Assembly: GCA_026874595.1 (NCBI GenBank)
Contig: CM049316.1
Location: 3,114,339 to 3,178,338 of the forward strand
From: Sipunculus nudus
Lineage: Eukaryota > Annelida > Sipuncula > Golfingiida > Sipunculidae
Direction: 5' to 3'
Length of the DNA stretch: 64,000 bases
Part shown: in pieces, positions 48,801 through 57,354 of the stretch
How the letters are laid out: every line of letters begins with the position of its first letter
Numbering within the stretch: position 1 is the first letter of the stretch
Notes under the pieces: model-generated
What the model saw: only the letters and a program-made list of their open reading frames with translations
Told to the model about the DNA's origin: nothing
Databases searched by the model: none
Made by a program: the position numbers and the translations under genes

Positions 48801-48801
48801 A
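36832..48801 (+). CDS. Chromodomain protein with C-terminal transmembrane tail (four exons, 196 codons)
   Basis: Coding exons 36832-36870, 44759-44911, 45323-45436 and 48517-48801 join with all introns in phase 0. Residues about 11-60 form a chromodomain: TFEVDRIL, EYLVRWKGYG, EDSWEP and NL..C..AI..F. The aromatic-cage positions are filled by F12, W33 and Y36, so methyl-lysine binding (as in HP1 or CDY) is expected. Residues 65-175 are Ser/Thr/Lys-rich and probably disordered (RSQRLSLSRKAK, VVTTTTKTTF). The last 22 residues, DIPVVVILSCILFIALTFVVSL less its first two, form a hydrophobic span that ends at the stop codon, a tail-anchor layout. Inference: an integral membrane protein, perhaps at the inner nuclear membrane, with the chromodomain facing chromatin. 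No gene name is recognised. Exon linkage is inferred from splice sites, phase and composition. An alternative or missing exon near 45236-45299 is possible. Confidence 0.78.
37375..37500. repeat. Duplicated G/C hairpin motif
   Basis: GCGGGGGTTTGGGGGC followed by a GGCCCCCAATTT complement occurs twice, about 83 bases apart, in intron 1 of the chromodomain-TM gene. Each copy can fold on itself. Confidence 0.8.
37590..37700 (+). repeat. tRNA-derived SINE head in intron 1
   Basis: TTAACTCAGATAGTTAGAGTG resembles an A box. GCAGGTTCGAACCC is a good B box about 30 bases later. No tRNA acceptor pairing is evident and purine-rich repeat-like sequence follows, so a SINE or tRNA pseudogene is called. 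Confidence 0.6.
38098..38521. mobile_element. Non-autonomous hAT-type element (MITE), 424 bp
   Basis: The terminal inverted repeat starts TAGGGCTGAAA at the left. The right end, read in reverse complement, starts TAGGGCTGAAAC. A perfect 8-bp target duplication GTAACAAC flanks it (38090-38097 and 38522-38529). Inside, GAGTACTCGAGTCC-type palindromic motifs occur in both subterminal regions. No transposase frame. It lies in intron 1 of the chromodomain-TM gene. Confidence 0.92.
38530..42122 (+). other. Intron 1 of the chromodomain-TM gene, unassigned part
   Basis: A minus-strand open frame of 123 codons (38697-39068) reads serine/lysine-rich sequence but has no recognised domain or clear splice context. 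Near 40311-40336 a hairpin TCCGTCTCT..AGAGACGGA is seen. Near 40195-40262 the motif GGTCAGTTCCGGTA recurs. Confidence 0.45.
40925..41340. repeat. Cluster of GAACCCACATTT motifs in both orientations
   Basis: TGAACCCACATTT and its near-complement AAATGTGGGTTCA or AAATGTTGGTTCA occur at least seven times. TTTTTGTCAATGACRTTG occurs twice, 216 bases apart. This suggests a duplicated foldback unit, but no element ends were resolved. Confidence 0.6.
42131..43003. mobile_element. Non-autonomous hAT-type element, 873 bp
   Basis: The left end is TAGGGTTGGGACGGT; the right end in reverse complement is TAGTGTTGGGACGAT. A perfect 8-bp target duplication GTGTGGAG flanks it (42123-42130 and 43004-43011). 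Subterminal regions are rich in ATATCGCGATATC-like palindromes, as is common in hAT non-autonomous elements. An internal 52-bp direct duplication lies at 42309-42413. No transposase is seen. Confidence 0.93.
42309..42413. repeat. 52-bp direct duplication inside the hAT element
   Basis: Two copies beginning CGCGTGTGGGTGGAACCGTG, the second with a one-base insertion and few changes. Confidence 0.9.
43121..43322 (+). repeat. tRNA-derived SINE in intron 1
   Basis: CACTGGTATCTCGTC, an A-box-like CAGCCCAGTTGGTAGCG, a B box GGTTCGATT, then GCGACTTCTGATATT, GGGACATCTGCAGGGAAA and a TTTATTTATATTTCC tail match the minus-strand copy at 32791-32990. It sits about 110 bp past the hAT element. Confidence 0.82.
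44759..44911 (+). CDS. Chromodomain-TM gene exon 2 (chromodomain core)
   Basis: The acceptor TTTTGTTTGTAG ends at 44758. The exon has 51 codons from VDRILKQRRRGG through YLVRWKGYGEEEDSWEP to NAASK. The donor reads AAG|GTTTAA, which is weak beyond the GT. The chromodomain match is unambiguous. Confidence 0.9.
45323..45436 (+). CDS. Chromodomain-TM gene exon 3 (linker)
   Basis: The acceptor TGTGGCTTTTCAG ends at 45322. It has 38 codons, TPVRSQRLSLSRKAK to KTTVQ, and a donor GTAACT. The TKTT composition continues in exon 4. Just upstream (45236-45299) another frame reads an acidic/serine-rich stretch, DEEKHGKSSSSPSDSSKKIK, which does not join in frame. Confidence 0.65.
45494..46075 (-). repeat. 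Family-A element, hairpin-side part, split by a TRIM insertion
   Basis: Reverse orientation: the hairpin comes first (45494-45524, TAGCTCAG..CTGAGCTA), then CTGTCTGTCCGTCC, TGGGCCCAAATG-type and CTGTAAGCACTGTTGATTTAATTTTC blocks. It is interrupted after ACAGCATAT by an LTR-type insertion and resumes at 46511. Confidence 0.8.
46080..46510 (+). mobile_element. TRIM (miniature LTR retrotransposon), 431 bp, with Pol III-type boxes in the LTRs
   Basis: Two direct repeats, 46080-46236 (157 bp) and 46355-46510 (156 bp), are roughly 89% identical by eye. Each starts TGTTACGGGGTGACA and ends TAACA. After the left repeat and three bases, TGGGGGCTCGTC (46240-46251) matches the 12-base 3' end of a tRNA-Pro primer site. 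Immediately before the right repeat is the polypurine tract AAGAGGGGGG (46345-46354). The internal region is only 118 bp, with no coding capacity. ATAT flanks both sides (46076-46079 and 46511-46514), a 4-bp target duplication. Each LTR carries a TRGCNNAGYGG A box (46412-46422 in the right copy) and a GGTTCGACTCC B box (46455-46465), the left B box having one mismatch. It is nested in a family-A repeat. Confidence 0.85.
46515..46620 (-). repeat. Family-A element, far side of the TRIM insertion
   Basis: The reverse complement continues the element: GAATAAAACTTTAAAAGCTTC, AAATTTCAGATATT and AATCCTGATG correspond to the AATAAAAGCTAC..CTGAAATCCTTATG part of the copy at 27.7 kb. This gives an empty-site comparison for the TRIM. 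Confidence 0.65.
46621..48367 (+). other. Intron 3 of the chromodomain-TM gene with family-A/B fragments
   Basis: A reverse fragment at about 47735-48005 contains GACCCATGGGTCCCTTGTG, AGGCTAGTTATTGAATTTTTTTC and GTGATAGGTGTTCGGTTATTCTC, matching the complement of 23640-23790. Another fragment, CCTGTAAGCACTGTTGAATT, lies near 48107. Nothing else is recognised. Confidence 0.55.
48369..48442. repeat. 37-bp direct duplication
   Basis: Two exact tandem copies of CTGTTGAGTGATTTCATTTA and the following 17 bases, about 75 bp before exon 4 of the chromodomain-TM gene. Confidence 0.92.
48517..48801 (+). CDS. Chromodomain-TM gene exon 4 (linker, transmembrane tail, stop)
   Basis: The acceptor ATATTTTCAG ends at 48516. 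It has 94 codons from SNEGDSVSSSPEGSP to the hydrophobic tail IPVVVILSCILFIALTFVV, then SL and TAA at 48799-48801. The basic KLKTQD just before the span fits a cytosolic or nucleoplasmic N-terminus. Confidence 0.78.
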   Translation, partial: SNEGDSVSSSPEGSPVLGRRTMKQLVTTEYKTSQSTGSDKGKPVVTTTTKTTFVKSLYPPSRSQGLLKLKTQDIPVVVILSCILFIALTFVVSL

Positions 48802-49260
48802 GTCACAGCCAGAAATCCAAATTTGAGACATCATTTTCTTCCAGAATATCTCTCATATCAAATATTGCAGTTAGATTTTCTATTATGAATATCTGCAAGT
48901 GTGGACAAAGTCTGCAGTCCTCTACTGTTCATGATAACGAGTGTCTATTGTTTGGTATGACACAGGGCTGATATGGTAGTCTTTGGACATGGTCCTTTTA
49001 CTGATCACAATAAGGAGACTCCTTGGTATGATAAATGCAATCTGAGGGCTACAGTCCTGAAACTGTCAGTAATCAGAGTCCATGGTATGATAAATGCATT
49101 TTGTTGTTCATTATAAGAACAGTCAGGATATTTAAATACAGTCTTAGTCACAGTGGGGCACATGGTTATATTGATGCTTAAATACTGAGTGTCCTTGGTA
49201 TTATAATGACAGTCCTAGAATCCTGTCTTAGGTAAATAAATCTTTGTTTATAAAACTGAT
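48802..49260 (+). other. Chromodomain-TM 3' UTR with candidate poly(A) signal
   Basis: AATAAA at 49235-49240 is the first strong polyadenylation signal after the stop, giving a 3' UTR of about 450 bases. No other feature was recognised in it. Confidence 0.5.
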
Positions 49261-49979
49261 TGAAAGAATCAGTGTGTCAGTTCCAGGTTTGTTCTGCTGT
49301 CAATCATTCCAGCTTTGTGTTGGATTGTTAAATTTGCCATGAGATAGTGTTACATTGTTAGTAAGATGGCAGGGAATCTGCAGAGAAGCCAAACAGAAGT
49401 CTTACAGAGAATATATTGTTTACTACATGACATTGTATGAATTGTGATTATACTGTGCTTTTGTTATTTGTATCACAACTAGCTGATATTATATACATAT
49501 GTGCCAGTAGCTTGTTTTGAGAAGAAACACCTCATAAAATCATTTATAGTAGGCCATCGTCTAGAGAACCAGAGCTACTTATTTTGCATAGCTGAGAAAA
49601 TACAGAGGCACAATATTGAACATGAGGGTCATTGGATGCTGGGATTTAGTTAGCATACGTAAAAAATGCTTAGACTGATAACATCATCATGAATTCAGTG
49701 TTTAGTTGTTAATGCTAGCTTTATAAAACAGCTGATGATTTAATGTTATTAGATTAGATATATTTTCTGTGGATATCTTACATCAGATTGCTTACTAGTT
49801 AGTGGCCATTGTGTTTTGAAAACAGGGTACACTCTCATGTTATTTAAGTTGGTAGAAATTCTGTTGGTTTATGTTTCAATACACTTGCAGCTCTTGTGTT
49901 AAATTTCGTGGTCTTTGCACCACTGTCAAAAACACTGACATTCTACTTTCTCATATCGCTTGTGTATGCTTTTTGCACC

Positions 49980-51965
49980 ATTGTAAGTGGTCTGTGCAGT
50001 GTGCACCAATGGTAGTGGTATGTGCATAGTGCTCCAGTGACAGCATCAGTACATTGTGCTCCAATGTCAGCATCAGTGCAGTGTGCACCAGTGTCAGTAT
50101 CAGTGCAGTATGCATCAATGTCATGATCAGTGCAGTGTGCACCAGTGTCATGATCAGTGCAGCATGTACTGGTGTGGTGATCAGTGCAGTGTGCACCAAT
50201 GTCATAATTAGTGCAGCTTGTACCAGTGTAATGATCAGTGCAGTGTGCACCAATGTCATGATCAGACTAGCATGTACCGGTGTTATGATCAGTGCAGTAT
50301 GCACCAATGTCATGATTAGTGCAGCATGTACCGGTGTCATGATCAGTACAGTGTGCACAGGTGTCATGATCAGTGCAGCATGTACGGGTGTCAGGGTCAG
50401 TGCAGTGTGCACCAATGTCATGATCAGTGCAGCATGTACCGGTTTCATGATCAGTGCAGTGTGCACCAATGTCATAATTTGTGCAGCTTGTACCAGTGTA
50501 ATGATCAGTGCAGTGTGCACCATTGTCATGATCAGTGCAGCATGTACCGGTGTTATGATCAGTGCAGTATGCACCAATGTCATGATTAGTGCAGCATGTA
50601 CCGGTGTCATGATCAGTGCAGTGTGCACAGGTGTCATGATCAGTGCAGCATGTACCGGTGTCAGGGTCAGTGCAGTGTGCACCAATGTCATGATCCGTGC
50701 AGCATGTACCGGTTTCATGATCAGTGCAGTGTGCACCAATGTCATGATCAGTGCAGCATGTACTGGTGTCATGATCAGTGCAGTGTGCACTATTGTCATG
50801 ATCAGTGCAGCATGTACCGGTTTCATGATCAGTGCAGTGTGCACCAATCTCATGATTAGTGCAGTGTGCACTGGTGTCATGATCAGTGCAGCATGCACAG
50901 GTGTCATGATCAGTGCAGTGTTCACTATGTCATGATTATGCAGTGTGCACTGGTGTCATGATCAGTGCAGTGTTCACCAATGTCATGATCATGCAATGTG
51001 CACTGGTGTCATGATCAGTGAAGTGTGCACCAGTGTCATGATCAGTGCAGTGTGCATCAGTATCATGATCAGTGAAATGTGCACCAGTGTCATGATCAGT
51101 TCAGTGTGCACCAATGTCATGATCAGTGCAGCATGTACCGGTTTCATGATCAGTGCAGTTTGCACCAATGTCATGATCAGTGCAGCATGTACTGGTGTCA
51201 TGATCAGTGCAGTGTGCACCAATCTCATGATTAGTGCAGTGTGCACAGGTGTCATGATCAGTGCAGCATGCACAGGTGTCATGATCAGTGCAGTGTTCAC
51301 TAATGTCATGATTATGCAGTGTGCACTGGTGTCATGATCAGTGCAGTGTTCACTAATGTCATGATTATGCAGTGTGCACTGGTGTCATGATCAGTGCAGT
51401 GTTCACCAATGTCATGATCATGCAATGTGCACTGGTGTCATGATCAGTGAAGTGTGCACCAGTGTCATGATCAGTGCAGTGTGCACCAGTATCATGATCA
51501 GTGAAATGTGCACCAGTGTCATGATCAGTGCAGTGTGCACCAATGTCATGATCAGTGCAGCATGTACCGGTTTCATGATCAGTGCAGTTTGCACCAATGT
51601 CATGATCAGTGCAGCATGTACTGGTGTCATGATCAGTGCAGTGTGCACCAATCTCATGATTAGTGCAGTGTGCACAGGTGTCATGATCAGTGCAGCATGC
51701 ACAGGTGTCATGATCAATGCAGTGTTCACTATGTCATGATCATGCAGTGTGCACTGGTGTCATGATCAGTGCAGTGTTCACCAATGTCATGATCATGCAG
51801 TGTGCACTGGTGTCATGATCAGTGAAGTGTGCACCAGTGTCATGATCAGTGCAGTGTGCACCAGTATCATGATCAGTGAAATGTGCACCAGTGTCATGAT
51901 CAGTGCAATGTGCACCAATGTCAGTGTCTGTGCATGTTCAACAATGTCAGCGTTAGTGCTCTAAT
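49980..51965. repeat. 27-bp satellite with higher-order periods (about 270 and 429 bp)
   Basis: About 70 copies of a 27-bp unit, CATGATCAGTGCAGTGTG followed by CACCAATGT, with variants GCATGTACCGG and GTTTCATGATC. The unit contains the palindromes TCATGA, TGATCA and GTGCAC. Blocks repeat at about 270 bp (near 50271 and 50541) and about 429 bp (50945 and 51374). The unit length is a multiple of three and mostly free of stops, so frames of 293 and 324 codons are open on both strands. These are not genes. Confidence 0.93.
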
Positions 51966-54111
51966 GTCAGCATTAGTGCAGTGTGCACCAGTGTCAGTAG
52001 CACTGTTTTGTACAATGTGCACCAGGTGTCACTGGTCTGACCAGTATACTGACACTGCTGTGTGCAGCAACATCTGTACCAGTGTCCTATGAGGACCTGT
52101 GTCATTATCAGCTGTATGTTCACCCTCTACTCTGATTATCCATTTTTTTGTGCGTTGATTTGTGCACCATGTCCATTTCCACTATCACAGAATCTTCACT
52201 GGTGTGCAGTTATTGGTTTACCATGTTGTATGTTCCATATTCATAACCAAATACACCACATGTAAAATCTGATGGGGGAGATGTTATAGGCCACTACTAG
52301 AGATGAGCGAGGCAGCCTGTACATAAATCACTTTCACACAGATACGTATATATGCAATTATATTAGTAACACACGCAATATAGATATAGACGGACATGTA
52401 TAAAGCATCAAGTTTGTACTGATGATAGATCTTTTGTTAGTCATGGGTTTCACACGTTATATTTCACTGATGATATATTGTACATAACTTTCCGTATCAC
52501 TGTGAACATGTTTAATGCAGGGTATATTGCAATTAAGAAACTTTCATCTTGGTCTTTAGCTAAGAAGCACATGCCATCATGGTAACCATTATGACATCAC
52601 AATAGTATCCGAGTCTGCTCTTGAACATGAGCCTTAAATGATGTTATTGCAACAGACCCCTGGAGACATGAGGTTTCTCTTAGTAGTTTATTGTATTGCT
52701 TTGGTATTTTGTGTACCTGGTATTTTACTATGAAGAGAGGCAGCATTATTAGTGTGAATAAACTTGCAATCGTTGAAAATATTGTTATATAAACTCATTT
52801 AAACTCATTTCACTCATGTGAAGGTACCAAGGCTTACATATGGACAGTACAGATAAAAAAAAGATTACGTGCTTGTTTATTATTTTTGGTTTTCCTGTAT
52901 GTAACATATTGGTGGTATGTGTTTGTTACAGTTTTATACATTATTGATATAATTATCCATTACCTTAAGATAAGATACTCTTATCACTGTCTTTAATATT
53001 CTTATCAGTCATGATTTTCCTCATGATTTTACTTTGTGGAACACCTGAAGTGTTTAATGCTGAAATTTCACAGAATCACTTTGAATGTCTGTACCTGATT
53101 TTTTTTTGGTAAACCAAAGCATGAAATAGGTTTTAAAATAACTTCTAGTTAGAGTTGATCATAAGTAATGTCATTTAAAAATTTGCATTTTTGTATGAAG
53201 CATTTTGTTTGAAGCTTTGATAGTTGTTCAGTTCAGCAGGTTGTATGTGTGCACATTTGTTTATGATGTAGATTTGATGAAAGTTTTCTTTGTTAAATGT
53301 GTAACATTAGATTTACTTAGGTATATGCTGTAGAAGTTCCTCCTGTCTCAGGCTGTTGCCTTGATTATGGTATTATAATACTGCCACATTTTAGAGTAAA
53401 ACATACCAGGATTGATTACTAGCGCCATCTGGTGTTTGTGGTTGAAACAATTCCTCATATTGCCCTTAGTGGCAGTATAATTCTCAACCACCTTGTAAAT
53501 TATCATTTATAAGGATATGTATTGGAATATTTGGTATACATAAATCCCTAGGGAATAGTATACTTTTACAAATTGCACACTTGATAGTGGTGGTTGTCAA
53601 TCATGGTATGTTTGTTTTCCAGGATGTACACTAGATGTCACTGGTCGTCAGTTATGGTACAGTTTACTGTCCATACATGATACTTTTACTGAACCCTTCA
53701 CAGCTGTTTATACACAATTCTCAGGAACCATTTGTTATGGTTTTGAACACCAATGGCAGCATGTCAATCATATTACATCCCTGTTTAGCGTTAACAGTAT
53801 TCGTGACTGATATGTATTTTAGCTTTGCTTCAGTGATACATCAAGGACAACACTTAAATCTAATGAAAGTGTGTTATTTTTTTATATCTTAAAATTGTTA
53901 ATAACAAAGAATTATTAAAGATATTTTAAACTGATACACCTGCATTTGATATTCTTTTCTAGAATAATGAAACTTGCTTCATTTCTTTTGTTATTGTTTA
54001 CTAAATACTTTGAAATGCATCTGTGCATGAAAAATCCAACAACTGTGTGCTCAAAATAAACTAAGGTGCACAAATATATTGATGTCACCATGACTTCTAA
54101 ATTCTACACTA
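51966..54111. other. Intergenic, no gene seen
   Basis: Degraded satellite-like CACCAGTGTCA motifs persist to about 52090. The rest is AT-rich without recognised exons or element ends. Confidence 0.5.
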
Positions 54112-54114
54112 TTA

Positions 54115-54399
54115 GGCCAAATAAAAAAAAAAGGTATGGTTCTCAGGCACTTTTTTTTCAGAAATCAGTGCGGGTGGGCGGTATTTTATTTTTGACTTTT
54201 TTGTATGTTTCAATAAAAATGTCATATGATCAGGGAAAAGCATGAAAATAACAATTTTTTTGCTACACCGGTAAAACAAATACATAAATTGTATTATTTA
54301 TCTTCTTGAAAGTTAAAATCAAAATAAATATGTTTGATGCGGGGGTTAAAATCGACGTGAGCGGTGCCTGAGAACCATACCTTTTATTTTTTTTTGGCC
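54115..54399. mobile_element. PIF/Harbinger-like MITE, 285 bp
   Basis: Terminal inverted repeats of about 35 bp: the left starts GGCCAAATAAAAAAAAAAGG then TATGGTTCTCAGGCAC; the reverse complement of the right end starts GGCCAAAAAAAAATAAAAGG then TATGGTTCTCAGGCAC. The trinucleotide TTA flanks both ends (54112-54114 and 54400-54402), the TWA target duplication typical of Harbinger/Tourist elements. No coding capacity. Confidence 0.9.
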
Positions 54400-54402
54400 T
54401 TA

Positions 54403-55345
54403 TTCACAAATCTAAAAAGAAAAAAGAATTTAAAATACAGGCCTAGACCTAGCTATGGAAACCTGGAATGGTCCCCCCCCCCCCAAAGTTGTATACTTTA
54501 AAAAAACTGTGACCACAGGATCTTTACTGTAAGTGTGATGTCATGTGTGTTAACATCCATGTTATCATGTGGACTGTCAGATCTGTCCTAGTGACCAATG
54601 TCCAGTCAGTAGTGTGGACCTTGTTGTGAGACGAGGGTACCACTTTCTGTTGGTGCCCCCGTGCTCCCATTATTTCACACACTTGTTCCACTGGAATTCC
54701 TTGGGTTGACAAGTGTAGAGACAGTAGTCTGTGATCACCTGTTTCATCAATGCATACATGTTTTTGGTTGAAATTTTCCTTAAATCATTGTGTAATTGGT
54801 TAAATTCTTTTGTTAACAAATTGTAATCTCTATTTAACAAGATGTGGATGACAAAATGAAATGGATTATTGGACCAGGCTACTGGTGATAATTGAAAAAA
54901 TCATGATTGCACTAGTTTCCATTTGGGTATAAAATTTCACCAGTGATTGCTCTCATGTATACCTTGGTTAGGATTGGTTTTGGAATGTCTGTCTGAAAAT
55001 TTATTCTCTCCAGCTCCAAGACAAAAATATTAAATTTTGTTCCTATTTCACAACCAAAATTATGACGTGTGGAGACATCTTCAGGCAAACATAAAAACTG
55101 AAACATATTGATCAGGCAAGCATTAAAGACAACAAGAGACAGAAGCGGAGTACTTAAATTCCATGAATTTGCTTATTTTCTCATTACAGAAATCTTAACT
55201 GTAGTGTTTATCACAGATAAAAATAGACTTAAACATTTTCTGCAATTAATACTAATACTAGGACATTTTACCCCCTTGTTGGTACTGATGAATGCAAGTG
55301 CCACTCAGTATGTGATTATTGTAGTCAACTGTGCCAGCCCGACTT
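54403..55345. other. Intergenic, no gene seen
   Basis: Poly-C run near 54474. No coding motif. Confidence 0.5.
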
Positions 55346-55985
55346 AAGTTCTCTTTTTATACACCCGTCTTATGAGGGGAGTATTATTGTATACCCACTG
55401 TCTGTCAGTTAACTTTGAGTGTCGTCGCAATAACTTACCAGGGCTTTGATGGATTTTCATTAAACTCGCCATAAGTACTGACCAACAGATTATCTCACCC
55501 AAGTTCGATAAGAGGCAATGTTCACGCATATTTAATAAGGTCACGGGTCACTTGGCTACTTTGAGGGGTCACCACGATAACTTTCAAAAATGTGATTATG
55601 ATAAAATGATCAGAAATGTTCATCAATAAAACTTCGTGTCTAGGTTCATATTTCAGTGAAATCCATGCATATTTAATGAGGTCAGAGGTCACCGCACTTT
55701 AGAAGTACCTTGGTGACTTACCAAAAATCCTATGGAATTTCATGAAACTCATCATACATATTTAGCAATAAATTTTCTCACCTGATTTATATTCTCATCA
55801 AAATTCACACATTTTATTGAGATCAGAGGTCACCAGACTTTCAAGGCACCTTGATGACTTACAAAAATCCTATGGATTAACATGAAACTCATTATACATA
55901 TTTACCAATAGTTTTTCACCAAAATTACATTCTCACCAAAATTCACGCATATTTAATGAGGTCAGAGGTCACCAGATACATGTAT
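55346..55985 (+). repeat. Tandem repeat block (family C) with GAGGTCAGAGGTCACC motif
   Basis: Units of about 130-150 bp share CACGCATATTTAATGAGGTC, AGAGGTCACC, ACCTTGGTGACTTAC, AAAATCCTATGGATT and CATGAAACTCATTATACATA. The block begins TATACACCCGTCTTATGAGGG. It lies beside a family-B end motif at 56107. Confidence 0.75.
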
Positions 55986-56149
55986 TATGCATGTTTGTGG
56001 TGCTCTTGTTCTTAATTAAAATTTGGTAAAATTTGCCGTTTCAGTTTAAGATTAAAAAGAAGTCACTATTTATAGGGTCTCGGTCATGCAACCCTCTAAT
56101 GAAAACAAGGGACCCATGGGTCATGTCGTTCAGCTGAATTTCAGAAAAT

Positions 56150-57354
56150 TGTATTTATTTTTTTTTACCTCAAAAATATATCTGATAACAAAACAATAAA
56201 TATCTGAAAATAAAACTTGATTCACAATTCTAAATTGTGCCTTTACTTATCAATAATTTGGCTCATATATTATCAATTTATGCATACTGATGGGTTTAAT
56301 TATATTTTAATTTGTTGAAATTATTTAAAAGGAAATTAATTTCTTTAAACATGCTACATTACCTCTGGATTAGCTCTGAATTGCTATCTCAAGCAAAGGT
56401 TGTTACATTGGAGTGAAAACAGCTTTACAATTAAGAAAATACAGTTAAAACAATTACTATTATTGTGTTACACTTAGTGAATATTGCTGTGCGTAAGGGG
56501 GGGGGGTGTAAGGGGAATATGTATCGAGAATTACTGTACTACTGTGACAGCAGGGGTGCTCAACCAGTGTTGCATTAATTACATATAAGGTCACCCATGC
56601 AGGGCTGAAGTAACCAGAAGTGGGCTGCCTTGGGATTGACAATGCAAGTCAGTATACAATAGGGCCTCCAAATAAAAATTCAGTTTCTAGCTCATTTTTT
56701 GAGCTTTTATTTTCAAATTTAAAAAAAAAAATGCTTAGTTATACATACTGAAATAATTTAATCAATAGTGCTTATAGGAAAAAATTTGCCATGGTCAAAG
56801 GTGGACCAAATTTAAGGTACTGATTTCTCAATTATGCTAATAAATTTTTAAAAAATTACTAAAAGCTTTTCTAATTTTTCTTGATACAATTAAAATTGAA
56901 TAAATAAAGATATATCCTTAGAAAAAAAAATGTCTCTAGCTTCAACAATTATCTTGTTAGAAGAGTAAATATTTCCAGATTTTTTTTTAATAAGTGCATT
57001 ATGTTTGTGCCCATAATTTTAACAATTTTTGCAACATTGATCTAATTTCTGGGATGTATATAGGAAATATATACAGGAATGGTTATACAAAACATGAATA
57101 CATTTACACCATCAGTTTCATAAAGGGCAGTTTTGAAGTGTAACAATAGATTTTTACTTGAAAACAAAGGTTTTCCTTAATTTCCTAAAGGAACAAAGTC
57201 ACAGTGACCAAGTTTTCAGTTTGATAGAACTTGGGGACATCTAACTGTATGAAGAATTTTGGATTCGTAGGTCCAACGGTTTCAAAATGTGCCTTTTTAA
57301 TGGACGACAATGGACCATAACTATAGCTCAGATGATTTATAGTCAGCTGAGCTA
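56150..57354 (+). repeat. Family-A element, second long copy
   Basis: Collinear over its length with 23230-24488: GCATACTGATGGGTTTAATT, a poly-G tract near 56500, CTGTGACAGCAGGGG, GTGCATTATGTTTGTGCCCATAA and AACTTGGGGACATCTAAC. The hairpin is at 57324-57354. The GGAC microsatellite is almost lost. Confidence 0.8.

Noticed and set aside
49951-51739. Long frames (up to 324 codons) on both strands with Cys/Thr/Val/Met or His/Thr/Leu/Ile repeats
   Set aside because: They follow the 27-bp satellite unit exactly and are open on both strands. No signal peptide, splice or start context was found.
50100-51900. Possible CRISPR array because of regular 27-base repeats
   Set aside because: Repeats are directly adjacent without unique spacers, and the DNA is eukaryotic.
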